From contig NZ_JAGSYH010000003.1 in the NCBI RefSeq assembly GCF_025685685.1, positions 1-64,000 on the forward strand: a DNA stretch of 64,000 bases, read 5' to 3'. The notes beneath the pieces were generated by a model, which was given only the letters and a program-made list of their open reading frames with translations, ran no database searches and was not told where the DNA came from. Made by a program: the position numbers and the translations under genes. The stretch's first letter is position 1. Every line of letters begins with the position of its first letter. This document shows positions 15,227 through 24,126 of the stretch, one piece after another. The stretch is from Acidicapsa dinghuensis (GTDB lineage Bacteria > Acidobacteriota > Terriglobia > Terriglobales > Acidobacteriaceae).

Positions 15227-16483
15227 ATGCCAAGGAATACTCCTTTGCAAAACCGTGAACAGTACATACGCGAAGCCATCTTGATGAGCTTCTGCGACCC
15301 ATATCCGCAGCGCTGTTCCATACTAGGGAATCTCTCTCGAAGAGAATGGGAAAGATCGCTTCGCTGGCTCGATATCAGCGGATTGGCGCTCTATTTTCTA
15401 CATCGCATGATTGAGCTGCGCCTCTCTAATGATCTGCCTGAGTTTGTCTTGGCGCGCTTACGCAAGAACCTGGAAGATAACGCAGAGCGGACACAAAGCA
15501 TGATTGCCGAATCGATAGCGATCCAGCGCGAGTTTCAATGTTCCAGCATCTCTTACGCTGTTCTGAAAGGGCTGTCTCTATGGCCGAGCTCCGTACCGGC
15601 ACCGGAGCTCCGATCGCAATTCGACCTCGATTTTCTTATCGCAGAGAGAGATGCCTCCAGGGCAAGAAGCATACTTGAGCAGAGCGGTTACCGGCTTTAC
15701 CACGCAAGCCGCAGAAGCTTGGAATTCAAGCGTAATGAGAAGCCTGGGCTGTCTCTTAAAGATTTATATAAGGCGCAACCATCGCATGCGGTAGAGCTGC
15801 ATATTGAGCCGGACCGTGCGGGACATCCCACCCCGCTCGACAGAATCGAGATGCGTACACTCTATGGATGCGAGATGCCGGTGCTCTCTTCGATAGATTT
15901 GTTGCTGGGGCAAGGACTGCATGCATACAAGCATGTGTGCAGCGAGTTTTCTCGCGCCTCTCATCTGCTGGAGTTTCGGCGCCACGTTCTGGCACACTTT
16001 CATGACTCCGATTTCTGGGCCAAGCTCCAGACAACCGCCGAAAACAATACTAGAGCGTCGCTCGGACTTGGCGTGGTCACACTGCTGATCACGCATGTGA
16101 TGGGTGATTTCGGTCCGCGAGCGTTGACAAAGTGGACTGTGCATTCACTCCCGGAATCCGCTCACCTATGGATAAACAGGTACGGCAAGCGCGCTGTTTT
16201 GGGAAACTTTCCCGGCACCAAGCTATACCTGCTTCTGCAAAAGGAGCTTGAGGTTGCCGGAGTTCCAGCAAAGCGTCCACTACGGAAGGTATTGCTGCCT
16301 CACCGTCTGCCACCTCCCGTCATCCAGGGATTCCCCAAGGAGACAACCGCCGTGCGGCTTGCGCGCTATCGTATGCAACTCGTATTCATTCTGTCTCGTC
16401 TTCGCTTTCATCTTATGGAAGGACTTCGTTTTGCATGGGAGTCTCGCAGTTGGCGTCGGCAAAAGGGTCGTCTGGCATTATGA
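15227..16483 (+). CDS. Nucleotidyltransferase-like protein (NTP_transf_5 type)
   Basis: The recognisable part includes RWLDISGLALYFLHR, then YAVLKGLSLWPSS and the acidic pair in SQFDLDFLIAERDASRARSI, typical of the uncharacterised NTP_transf_5 nucleotidyltransferase family. These proteins occur with exopolysaccharide clusters and, together with HPr-kinase-like proteins and ABC exporters, in some lasso-peptide loci. The start is uncertain: the frame opens at 15023, but that codon lies in a regulatory array; ATGs at 15227 or 15284 are more likely. The stop overlaps the following methyltransferase start by 3 bp (ATGA), so the two are coupled. The transferred nucleotide and acceptor are unknown. 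Confidence 0.75.
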   Translation: MPRNTPLQNREQYIREAILMSFCDPYPQRCSILGNLSRREWERSLRWLDISGLALYFLHRMIELRLSNDLPEFVLARLRKNLEDNAERTQSMIAESIAIQREFQCSSISYAVLKGLSLWPSSVPAPELRSQFDLDFLIAERDASRARSILEQSGYRLYHASRRSLEFKRNEKPGLSLKDLYKAQPSHAVELHIEPDRAGHPTPLDRIEMRTLYGCEMPVLSSIDLLLGQGLHAYKHVCSEFSRASHLLEFRRHVLAHFHDSDFWAKLQTTAENNTRASLGLGVVTLLITHVMGDFGPRALTKWTVHSLPESAHLWINRYGKRAVLGNFPGTKLYLLLQKELEVAGVPAKRPLRKVLLPHRLPPPVIQGFPKETTAVRLARYRMQLVFILSRLRFHLMEGLRFAWESRSWRRQKGRLAL

Positions 16484-17292
16484 TGACCTCCTTGCGTCCT
16501 TCTGCAGAGGCATTCGATTCAATTGCTCCGGTCTTCGATGATCGCTTCGGGCAATGGCTCAGTGTTGCAGCACAGCGGCGAATGGTGCGCACAGCGCTGC
16601 TACAGGAGTTTCCCGCAGGCGGACGAATTATTGAATTAGGCGGAGGCACGGGAGAAGATGCGCTTTTTCTCGCACAACAAGGATTCAGGCCTTTCCTAAC
16701 CGATCCTTCACCCACAATGATTTCGCTCGCTAGCGCCAAGCTGGCTCCATTCCATGCTCAGGCAGAAGTAGTCGCCGCAGAGGAATATGACGACTTTGCG
16801 TCGCGCCATGTTGCAGCAAACGGCACACTGTTCGATGGGGCATTCTCGAATTTTGCGCCACTCAACTGTGTCGCCAATCTGCAGCCGGTTGCAAGCGGAC
16901 TTGCAAAATTGCTGAAACCAGGAGCCCCCGCCATGCTTGTTGTATTTGGAACCTTCTGTCCAGGCGAGTGGATAACGGAAGTTCTGCGAGGACGCCCCGG
17001 GCATGCATTGCGTCGCTGCCGCAGAGATGCAACACCTGCGCGTATTGCCGGGCATAATTTTCATGTTGTCTACCATCGGCGTACTGATCTGATGCAAGCG
17101 TTTGCGCCATGGTTCGTTTTGGAAAAACGCCTTGGCATTGGCGTTGCTTTGCCGCCCAGTGCGGCAGAGCCATGGATATCAGGCCATCCGCGCCTTCTGC
17201 GGCTAATGGAAACGATTGATCGCGCCGTTTCTCGAAGGATGGCGATCTTTGGTGACCACATTCTCTACCAGTTTCGCCGCACCAGCGTGTAA
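16480..17292 (+). CDS. Class I SAM-dependent methyltransferase
   Basis: The 270-residue protein has the SAM-binding motif I IIELGGGTGEDALFLAQ near residue 52, an acidic residue in motif II (FLTDPSP) and the downstream FDGAFSNFAPLNCV region. The start at 16480 overlaps the previous stop (ATGA). It may methylate a small metabolite or lipid in the neighbouring pathway; the substrate cannot be inferred. It is followed after 31 bp by GTP cyclohydrolase II, probably on the same transcript. Confidence 0.85.
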   Translation: MMTSLRPSAEAFDSIAPVFDDRFGQWLSVAAQRRMVRTALLQEFPAGGRIIELGGGTGEDALFLAQQGFRPFLTDPSPTMISLASAKLAPFHAQAEVVAAEEYDDFASRHVAANGTLFDGAFSNFAPLNCVANLQPVASGLAKLLKPGAPAMLVVFGTFCPGEWITEVLRGRPGHALRRCRRDATPARIAGHNFHVVYHRRTDLMQAFAPWFVLEKRLGIGVALPPSAAEPWISGHPRLLRLMETIDRAVSRRMAIFGDHILYQFRRTSV

Positions 17293-17323
17293 GTGGTACG
17301 GCATACAAAGGCAGGATATACAG

Positions 17324-17986
17324 ATGCCTCTCAGAAAAATTGCTGACATAAAGTTTCCAACCTGCCACGCTAATTTTCGCCTTCTGGCATTTGAGCGTGA
17401 CCGTATTGGCGCGCAGTTTGCGGAGGCGCACACGGAGACGGCATTAGCCTTGATACTGGGTGATATTCACAGTGTTCCTCCCATTGTTCGCATTCATTCT
17501 CAGTGCATCACGGGAGATGTTTTTCATTCTCTGCGTTGCGATTGTCATGATCAACTTCATCTGGCACTCAACAGGATTGTGGAAGAAGGTGTGGGCGTCC
17601 TAATTTATGAGCAGCAGGAGGGCCGGGGAATCGGCCTGTTAGAAAAGCTGAGAGCTTATGAGCTTCAGGAACAGGGATTCGATACCGTTGATGCAAATCT
17701 GCATCTCGGCCACGAAGTTGACTTGCGTGATTACGCGCTGCCCACGGAGATTCTCCGATTTCTCACTGTACGTTCCGTTCGGCTGCTAACCAACAATCCA
17801 GATAAAATGAACGCACTCCATGCCGCGGATATTGCAATTGTGGAGCGGATAAGCGCGGATGTTCCGCAAAATTCGCACTCGGCGAGCTATCTTTCCGCCA
17901 AGCGTGAGCGTCTGGGCCACCTGTCCGGTCAAGAGCCATTCCAGCTTCAGCACGTAGCAGACACTGTCTTTGCCGCAGCCAAATGA
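17324..17986 (+). CDS. ribA: GTP cyclohydrolase II (RibA-type)
   Basis: The 220-residue protein carries the complete zinc site (HSQCITGDVF followed by SLRCDCHDQL: three Cys), the catalytic EGRGIGL loop, DTVDANLHLGHEVDLRDY and LLTNNPDK. It should open GTP to a 2,5-diaminopyrimidine ribotide, the first step of riboflavin synthesis and also of 7-azapteridine antibiotics such as toxoflavin (ToxB). Stand-alone RibA is here separated from RibB by 15 kb and embedded among methyltransferases, a radical SAM enzyme and an amidohydrolase, so a role in a specialised pathway is possible. The ATG at 17324 has GGCAGGA upstream. No ribD, ribE or ribH is visible in the window. Confidence 0.93.
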   Translation: MPLRKIADIKFPTCHANFRLLAFERDRIGAQFAEAHTETALALILGDIHSVPPIVRIHSQCITGDVFHSLRCDCHDQLHLALNRIVEEGVGVLIYEQQEGRGIGLLEKLRAYELQEQGFDTVDANLHLGHEVDLRDYALPTEILRFLTVRSVRLLTNNPDKMNALHAADIAIVERISADVPQNSHSASYLSAKRERLGHLSGQEPFQLQHVADTVFAAAK

Positions 17987-18011
17987 CATTGAGTTGACAA
18001 TTCCGCGACAA
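17983..18011 (+). promoter_or_regulatory. Phased array upstream of the radical SAM gene
   Basis: Units start at 17983, 17994 and 18005 (ATGACAT, TTGACAA, GCGACAA), an exact 11-bp period. The array overlaps the ribA stop codon and lies upstream of the radical SAM operon. Confidence 0.7.
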
Positions 18012-18143
18012 GCGCAAACGCGCAGAAAACTAACCTGAGCGATGAGTGCGATACGTGCAAGCAGAGATCCTTTCGCATGCGCATGCAGAAATGGGCTATG
18101 CCTGGAGTTGCCTGCGCGCAGCCGGATGTTTAGAGGTGAAATT

Positions 18144-19637
18144 GTGGCACAGGTATTGGTAACACATTCGTATCATCTCCCTTTTGACTCGAAGCAGCTT
18201 CGCAAAATGCAGCCGTACGCTCCACTCGGCACTCTCTATGCGGCTACCGCCTTGCGTGAGAGCGGCATATCCGTAGAAGTGTTTGATTCCATGCTGGAAG
18301 ACCCCTCCGCAAAACTGCCGGTTCTGTTATCGCAGCATCGGCCGGATATCGTAGTTGTCTATGAAGACGACTTCAACTTTCTTTCAAAGATGTGCCTCAC
18401 ACGCATGCGCGAAGTAGCGCGGGAGATTGCCTCCGCAGCGCGCGCTATCGGTGCCATTGCCATTGTGCACGGGTCTGATTCCACAGATAATCCTGAGTTG
18501 TTCCTGGACAGCGGATTTAACTATGTCTTATGTGGTGAAGCCGAAGAATCGCTTGTGAGACTGTGCTCCGCAATTCTATGCGGTGAGGAACCACCTCGAA
18601 TCGATGGTCTCGTGAAGCGCGACGATGCAGGAAGAATCGTTCGCAGCACGGTGCCACTCGCAAGAAATCCAGACTGGTCCTCCCTCCTGCTTCCGGCGCG
18701 CGATCTGATTGATCTGGAGTCGTATCGTGAGGCATGGAAGACGGCACACGGATATTTTTCAGCCAACATGGTGTCGAGCCGCGGATGCCCTTATCACTGC
18801 AACTGGTGCGCGAAACCGATCTCTGGCAACAAGTTTCATCTACGGGCCGCCGCTGCCGTCGCGGAGGAGATGCGAATTCTCAAAACAGTTATGCACGTTG
18901 ATCATATATGGTTCGGCGACGATGTCTTTGCATTGAATCACCACTGGATACATGAGTTCGCGGAAGAGTTAACAAAAAGGGATGCAGTCGTTCCATTCAA
19001 AATTCAGTCACGAGCCGACCTGATGACGGAGCAGACTGTGCAGAATCTCAAAACTGCCGGATGTGCCGAGGTATGGATGGGAGTCGAGTCGGGATCGCAA
19101 ACGGTACTTGCCGCTATGGACAAAGGTCTGAGCCTTAGTTCTGTGGTAGCTGCCCGCAGCCTTCTCGGACAGGCAGGTATTCGTGCCTGCTTCTTCCTGC
19201 AGTTCGGTTATCCAGGCGAGACCTGGAACGAGTTGCGGCAGACCATCGATTTTGTACGGCAGACGCGTCCCGACGACATCGGCATCTCATTTTCATATCC
19301 GCTCCCGGGAACGGTATTTTACGAACGTGTTCGTCAGGAACTAGGTTCCAAGCGCAACTGGGTTGACAGCGACGATCTCTGCGTCATCTTTGAGGCTGCT
19401 TATACTACAGATTTCTATCGCGCTGTTCGTGATGCATTGCATGCGGAAGTGGATTCCTGGAGCGATCCAGAAGATGAGACCGCAGAGGAGCGGATAAACG
19501 CTCTGTGGAAACGAGTCGCCGTACTGGAGCCCAAAAGCCGGAATACCGAAGCCTTCGTACAGGTTTCTTCTGCTCCTTCTCGTGTCTCTTCCGCGTTTGT
19601 ATCTCTTGAATCTCTTGTGCCGGCAGAAAGAATCTGA
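18144..19637 (+). CDS. B12-binding-domain-like radical SAM enzyme
   Basis: The N-terminal part (MQPYAPLGTLYAATALRESG, then DIVVVYEDDFNFLSKMC) resembles the Rossmann B12-binding domain of class B radical SAM enzymes. The radical SAM core follows, with a [4Fe-4S] motif SSRGCPYHCNWCAKP (Cys-x3-Cys-x2-Cys) about 215 residues from the start, and later EVWMGVESGSQ. A canonical DxHxxG cobalamin motif was not found, so cobalamin use is uncertain. The GTG at 18144 is preferred because GAGGTG lies 5 nt before it; the frame also opens at 18042. Such enzymes do radical methylation, ring formation or cyclisation. It is directly followed by a methyltransferase, with no gap. Confidence 0.85.
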   Translation: MAQVLVTHSYHLPFDSKQLRKMQPYAPLGTLYAATALRESGISVEVFDSMLEDPSAKLPVLLSQHRPDIVVVYEDDFNFLSKMCLTRMREVAREIASAARAIGAIAIVHGSDSTDNPELFLDSGFNYVLCGEAEESLVRLCSAILCGEEPPRIDGLVKRDDAGRIVRSTVPLARNPDWSSLLLPARDLIDLESYREAWKTAHGYFSANMVSSRGCPYHCNWCAKPISGNKFHLRAAAAVAEEMRILKTVMHVDHIWFGDDVFALNHHWIHEFAEELTKRDAVVPFKIQSRADLMTEQTVQNLKTAGCAEVWMGVESGSQTVLAAMDKGLSLSSVVAARSLLGQAGIRACFFLQFGYPGETWNELRQTIDFVRQTRPDDIGISFSYPLPGTVFYERVRQELGSKRNWVDSDDLCVIFEAAYTTDFYRAVRDALHAEVDSWSDPEDETAEERINALWKRVAVLEPKSRNTEAFVQVSSAPSRVSSAFVSLESLVPAERI

Positions 19638-20633
19638 ATGGTGCGTTCAATGAAAATGGAAAGTTCAGCAAACACGCCACATCCGGATACGAATACTGTG
19701 GTTGAAAATGAATGGCCGCGGGATGTACGCCTGCAGTGTCCGCAATGTGGCGTAGGCATCGAAGCGGGTAACAGCTGCGCTTGTGGATCTCTGCTTCGTG
19801 TTTGCAACGGCATCCTCGATGCGCTGCTGCCGGCGCGAAGGGCACATTATGCGCGTTTTATGGAGGATTACGAAAGAATACGAATGGTGGAAGGGCGCGG
19901 CAGTATAAGCGAAGACTTTTATCTCGCGCTTCCCTATAAAGATATCTCTGGCAGAAACGAGCATCAATGGCGAATTCGCTCGCAAAGTTTCGACTGCCTC
20001 ATGCGCCGAGTGTTGAAGCCAAACCTTCCGGAGGCTGGAGCGCGCATACTCGATCTTGGCGCAGGTAATGGTTGGATGAGTTATCGTCTTGCGGCGGCGG
20101 GCTATCATCCCGTCGCCGTAGATCTTCTGGTGAATGATTTCGACGGGCTCGGAGCGATCAAACATTATCACTCTCGTCTGCGGGGCCTCTTTCCGCGCAT
20201 CCGCGCAGAACTCGTACATCTCCCATTGCGGCAGAATCAGTTTGACGCGGCGGTCTTCAATGCCTCCTTTCATTATGCGGAAGACTATACCGCATGTCTG
20301 CGCGAAGCTTTTCGGTGTGTGCGAGAGGGTGGCCTCGTTATCATCAGTGACACGCCGTGGTATTCCAGTGAGCAGAGCGGGCAGCAGATGCTTGCAGAAC
20401 GTCGCAGTTCTTTTCTTGCGCAATTCGGTTTCGCCTCGGATTCAATAGCAAGCCTTGAATATTTGACACACGAGCGTCTCTGCACGCTCGAAGAGCAGTT
20501 ATCAATTCGGTGGACTGTCTATACGCCGAACTTCGATCTGCGCTGGCGCATGCGTCCCCTTATAGCCCGGCTACGACACAGGCGTGATCCTTCAAGGTTC
20601 CGCATTTATGCTGCGCGGAAGCCTGCAGCATGA
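19638..20633 (+). CDS. SAM-dependent methyltransferase with N-terminal zinc-ribbon-like segment
   Basis: Four cysteines near residues 34-49 (CPQCG and CACG) suggest a small zinc ribbon. A class I methyltransferase core follows, with motif I ILDLGAGNGWMSYRLAAAG and an acidic residue in VAVDLLVNDF, then FDAAVFNASFHYAED. The start directly follows the radical SAM stop and the stop overlaps the amidohydrolase start (ATGA), so the three genes are one translational unit. The substrate is unknown. Confidence 0.85.
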   Translation: MVRSMKMESSANTPHPDTNTVVENEWPRDVRLQCPQCGVGIEAGNSCACGSLLRVCNGILDALLPARRAHYARFMEDYERIRMVEGRGSISEDFYLALPYKDISGRNEHQWRIRSQSFDCLMRRVLKPNLPEAGARILDLGAGNGWMSYRLAAAGYHPVAVDLLVNDFDGLGAIKHYHSRLRGLFPRIRAELVHLPLRQNQFDAAVFNASFHYAEDYTACLREAFRCVREGGLVIISDTPWYSSEQSGQQMLAERRSSFLAQFGFASDSIASLEYLTHERLCTLEEQLSIRWTVYTPNFDLRWRMRPLIARLRHRRDPSRFRIYAARKPAA

Positions 20634-21859
20634 CGGAGAGCATACAACAATATTCGTTCACGCTTTATGGAGCACGCTACGTAAAAGGACCATGGGAAAG
20701 CATTGCTGCGACAATTCAGATCAGAGCAGGGAGCATCGCTGATATTTCCCAGACCCTCTGCCATGGGCCTATCTCGCGAAACGATATCGATCTTGACGGG
20801 TTCTTGCTCATGCCCGGCCTCATCAATGCGCATGATCATCTAGCATTCGCACTCTTTCCTAAACTTGGAAATCCCCCTTATCGCAATTACATCGAGTGGG
20901 GAGAGGATATTCACCGGCAATTTTCCGAATGCATAGCGAAGCATAAAAGCATTCCGAAAGATGTACGTGTCTTGTGGGGCGGTATACGAAACCTGCTTTG
21001 CGGCGTCACCACGGTTAGCCATCATGACGCGTTCTCACCGGTGATGCTAACGAAGGGGTTTCCGGTAAAAGTAGTGCAGACGAATGGCTGGGCGCATTCG
21101 CCCGCGCTCGGCGGAAACCTGCATGCTGCACGCAAAGCTACGCGACCTGGAGGCACATTTGTCCTTCACGCCTGCGAAGGGATTGACGATCTTGCGTATG
21201 AAGAACTTTGGAAGCTTGACCGAGTCGGCTTACTCGATGCTGAAACCGTTCTCGTGCACGGTTTGGCCATTGATGCCATCGGGGTTGAGCTCATGCGTCA
21301 ACGCGCAACATCTCTCATTGTTTGCCCCTCCTCAAACAATTTTCTCTTTGAACGTTTGCCTGATATATCGCTCCTTGCAAAAATAGAAAAGATTGCCCTT
21401 GGAAGCGATTCTCCACTAACCGCGGAGGGAGACCTATTGGATGAGCTTCATTTCATAATGCGTTACTGCGGTGTCGCCCCGCATGCTGCATATCGCATGG
21501 TTACGGAGACTTCATCTGAGATCCTCCGTCTGGAAAGTGGTACGGGACGTATAAAAATAGACGGCCCGGGCGATCTGGTTGCTATACGAGATACGGGCCA
21601 GGATATAGCGGCCAGGCTGCCTCAACTCTCACACCGAGATATCGAGCTGGTCATCATAAACGGCAGTGTGCAGCTTGCCTCAGAGGCACTCATAGACAGA
21701 CTTCCCCATTCTCTAAAACAGTGTATGGAACCGTTGTGGGTGGACGGATCGACTCGCTGGCTGCGGGCACCTGTCGGCATGCTATTGGAGCAAGCGGAAA
21801 AGGTTCTCGGCATAGGTCAGGTGAAGTTGGGCGGTAAATCCATTCACATTCCGGTGTAG
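20630..21859 (+). CDS. Amidohydrolase-superfamily enzyme (ATZ/TRZ type)
   Basis: The 409-residue protein shows the metal ligands expected of the subgroup containing cytosine/guanine/triazine deaminases and hydrolases: HxH (His68, His70 in INAHDHLAF), His180 (VLHACEG), His210 (VLVHG) and Asp260 (LGSDSP). Members deaminate or dechlorinate N-heterocycles. In this neighbourhood a purine-, pterin- or pyrimidine-like substrate derived from GTP is an attractive but unproven idea. It overlaps the upstream methyltransferase by 4 bp and converges with the next gene, 6 bp away. Confidence 0.82.
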   Translation: MTESIQQYSFTLYGARYVKGPWESIAATIQIRAGSIADISQTLCHGPISRNDIDLDGFLLMPGLINAHDHLAFALFPKLGNPPYRNYIEWGEDIHRQFSECIAKHKSIPKDVRVLWGGIRNLLCGVTTVSHHDAFSPVMLTKGFPVKVVQTNGWAHSPALGGNLHAARKATRPGGTFVLHACEGIDDLAYEELWKLDRVGLLDAETVLVHGLAIDAIGVELMRQRATSLIVCPSSNNFLFERLPDISLLAKIEKIALGSDSPLTAEGDLLDELHFIMRYCGVAPHAAYRMVTETSSEILRLESGTGRIKIDGPGDLVAIRDTGQDIAARLPQLSHRDIELVIINGSVQLASEALIDRLPHSLKQCMEPLWVDGSTRWLRAPVGMLLEQAEKVLGIGQVKLGGKSIHIPV

Positions 21860-21865
21860 AAAGAA

Positions 21866-22609
21866 TCAGCGATCTGGCTTGCGAAACAAAAATGCAGCCA
21901 CAAGCTTTAGACCGATATGATTTCTATAAGCCTTCATGCCGATACCGCGGGCATAGAAATCACGAATCGACGGCCCGACTACCCCGTCCCGCTGTGCAAC
22001 CAGAGACAGGCACGCAGCGCTGGCAAGCACGGCGTGATCACGGTGGACGTAATGCACAATTTCGTGCGCAGTTCCTACTGCATCGGTAAACGTGCGCTGG
22101 TGCCCGGCAGCCACCGCATCGGAATGAAAGTCAGTTACAAAGACATGCCCTCCCGGTGCGCAGACACGTGCCAATTCCCGATAGGCAGATTGTGCATCCG
22201 GCAAATGTCCCAGGACCAGACGACACCACACCATATCAAAGGTGTCCGCCATAAAGGGCATGGCTCTTACATCTCCCCTCACTGTATTGCGGCAGCCGCC
22301 AGCGGCCAGCATCTCCGGACTTGCATCCAGGCCGACAGCATCGGGAATATGAGCGATGCGTCTTCCAACCCCGCAGCCTGCATCCAGCAACTTTGTCTGT
22401 GACAGGTTGCCTAGCATAGTTCGCGCCAATTCTTCATCCAGAAAGCTGGTTGCTGTTTCATCTGAATAGCAGGAGGCCCAGAGGCGATAGCCTTCGTACG
22501 CATCGACTCTGTCTGCGATCGCACGCTGCGGTTTGCCATGCAGCCACAGGATGCGGGAAAGCTTGCGCTTCATTCGATCGTAAAAGCTAGCGGCGCGGAA
22601 GTCCTTCAT
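21866..22609 (-). CDS. Class I SAM-dependent methyltransferase
   Basis: Motif I reads LLDAGCGVGRR, followed by VGLDASPEML and RGDVRAMPFMADTFDMVWC, the usual order for a UbiE/COQ5-like small-molecule methyltransferase. The frame extends upstream to 22765, but an 11-bp phased regulatory array at 22648-22676 would then lie inside the gene. The ATG at 22609 (MKDFRAASFYDR) is therefore preferred, although its ribosome-binding site is weak. It is convergent with the amidohydrolase and divergent from the glycosyltransferase. The substrate is unknown. Confidence 0.82.
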   Translation of the reverse strand: MKDFRAASFYDRMKRKLSRILWLHGKPQRAIADRVDAYEGYRLWASCYSDETATSFLDEELARTMLGNLSQTKLLDAGCGVGRRIAHIPDAVGLDASPEMLAAGGCRNTVRGDVRAMPFMADTFDMVWCRLVLGHLPDAQSAYRELARVCAPGGHVFVTDFHSDAVAAGHQRTFTDAVGTAHEIVHYVHRDHAVLASAACLSLVAQRDGVVGPSIRDFYARGIGMKAYRNHIGLKLVAAFLFRKPDR

Positions 22610-22647
22610 TGCTTTGCATGGAGCATATCGTTCTCTCCGCTCTCCAT

Positions 22648-22676
22648 ATGTCATCGGATTGTCAGAACATTGTTCG
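22648..22676 (-). promoter_or_regulatory. Phased TGTCA array between methyltransferase and glycosyltransferase
   Basis: Units start at 22648, 22659 and 22670 (ATGTCAT, TTGTCAG, TTGTTCG), an 11-bp period, 39 bp before the methyltransferase start. A weaker plus-strand pair (22688-22705: ATGACAT and CAAACAA, 11 bp apart) could serve the divergent glycosyltransferase. Confidence 0.6.
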
Positions 22677-22791
22677 TGCCGTCTCGAATGACATTTTGCA
22701 AACAACTTTCTCTGCGATGCATGGAAACATAAATGACGTGCAGCATGATGCTTAGTCAATTCCATTGTGCTTGCAGTCTGGAAAATAAAGT

Positions 22792-24078
22792 ATGGCTCAT
22801 TTCGGAGTACTGTCCTACAAAGGAGCCGGTCATCTGAACCCGCTTATTGCCCTGTCGCGGCAATTAATGGTGCGCGGGCACGGAGTTACATTTTTTTTGA
22901 ATGCCGAGATGGAGAACTACATAGACGCTCGCGGGTTGGGATTTGTTCCCATTGGCGCGTCCAATAGCGACCATGTAAAACATGAAAAACCTTCCGGAGG
23001 TATCGCAGTTCTTCGCTACCGGATGCGCCGTACCATCAGCGAAATGGAAATGTTCTTGTATGAAACACCATCTGCGCTGCAACGCGTCAAGGTGGATGCA
23101 CTCATTATCGATGAGTTGGCATTGGCCGGACCTACTGTGGCACAAATCGTGAATCTTCCGTATTTCATCCTCTCCACATCCGTCCCACATAACTTTGGCT
23201 GGTCTGCTCCACGCCACATGATGCCCTCAAGGTCTTTGCTGGATCGCATTCAGTGCGCGCTGCTTGAGGTTTCGGTGCTCGATATGAGAGGCCCGGTGCT
23301 TCATAGTCTGGATCGGTTTCGGTATAAAGCTGGTCTCGGTTCCATTCGAGAGATTCGCAATACCTTTTCTGAACTGGCACACATCACGCAATTACCACGA
23401 TGTATGGATTTTTCGCGTTCGCACCTGCCAGCCAATTTCTGCTACGCCGGACCTTTCATCGATGAATCCGCAAGGCCGGCAATCTCCTTTCCGTGGGAGC
23501 GACTTGATGGACGGCCTCTGGTCTATGCATCGATGGGAACCACACGGAGATGCGAAGCAACAGTCTTTCACCGTATAGCAGAGGCTTGCGAAGGTCTCGA
23601 TATACAACTGGTTATATCGCTCGGAGGCCGTCGTGATCCTGGCATCTTTCAAACACTTCCTGGAGATCCACTCGTTGTAAGCGAAGCTCCACAACTCGAT
23701 CTCTTGAAAAAAGCCGCGGCAGTAATTACGCACGCTGGCCCCAATACTGTATTCGAGACGCTCATGTACGGTAAGCCTATGGTGGCTATCCCCACGGCAT
23801 TTGATCAGCCAGCAATTGCAGCACGACTTGCATGGCGAAAGGCAACGATCGTATTACCGCCTGGAAAACTCTCAGCCAAACGCCTGCACACTGCGCTGAG
23901 AAAAATCCTGGAGGACCCAAGCTACAGAAAAGTAGCCGAAGAAATACAAGCGGAGTTACATTCGCATCGCGGCTTGGAACGCGCAGCGGAGAGGATCGAA
24001 ACAGCCTTCAAGCAATACACAGAAAGTAGAGCATTGTCGAACATTCATTCTGCCGAACCTCGGGTCGAAAAAGAATAA
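22792..24078 (+). CDS. MGT/CrtX-like UDP-sugar glycosyltransferase (GT1)
   Basis: The 428-residue GT-B protein starts MAHFGVLSYKGAGHLNPLIA, the usual N-terminal acceptor-side motif. Its donor-site signature is HAGPNTVFETLMYGKPMVA followed by AFDQPAIAARL, close to the macrolide/zeaxanthin (CrtX-like) glycosyltransferases. Such enzymes attach a hexose to a small hydrophobic aglycone. Together with methyltransferases, a dioxygenase and an exporter this suggests a glycosylated secreted small molecule. It is divergent from the methyltransferase and convergent with the HPr-kinase-like gene. Confidence 0.85.
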   Translation: MAHFGVLSYKGAGHLNPLIALSRQLMVRGHGVTFFLNAEMENYIDARGLGFVPIGASNSDHVKHEKPSGGIAVLRYRMRRTISEMEMFLYETPSALQRVKVDALIIDELALAGPTVAQIVNLPYFILSTSVPHNFGWSAPRHMMPSRSLLDRIQCALLEVSVLDMRGPVLHSLDRFRYKAGLGSIREIRNTFSELAHITQLPRCMDFSRSHLPANFCYAGPFIDESARPAISFPWERLDGRPLVYASMGTTRRCEATVFHRIAEACEGLDIQLVISLGGRRDPGIFQTLPGDPLVVSEAPQLDLLKKAAAVITHAGPNTVFETLMYGKPMVAIPTAFDQPAIAARLAWRKATIVLPPGKLSAKRLHTALRKILEDPSYRKVAEEIQAELHSHRGLERAAERIETAFKQYTESRALSNIHSAEPRVEKE

Positions 24079-24126
24079 ATCGGTCGTGCGAACAGTCCTA
24101 ACGGATAAAAATGCATTCGAAGAATT

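Noticed and set aside
17324-19637. Toxoflavin operon
   Set aside because: GTP cyclohydrolase II and methyltransferases are present, but ToxC, ToxD and RibD-like ToxE counterparts are absent.
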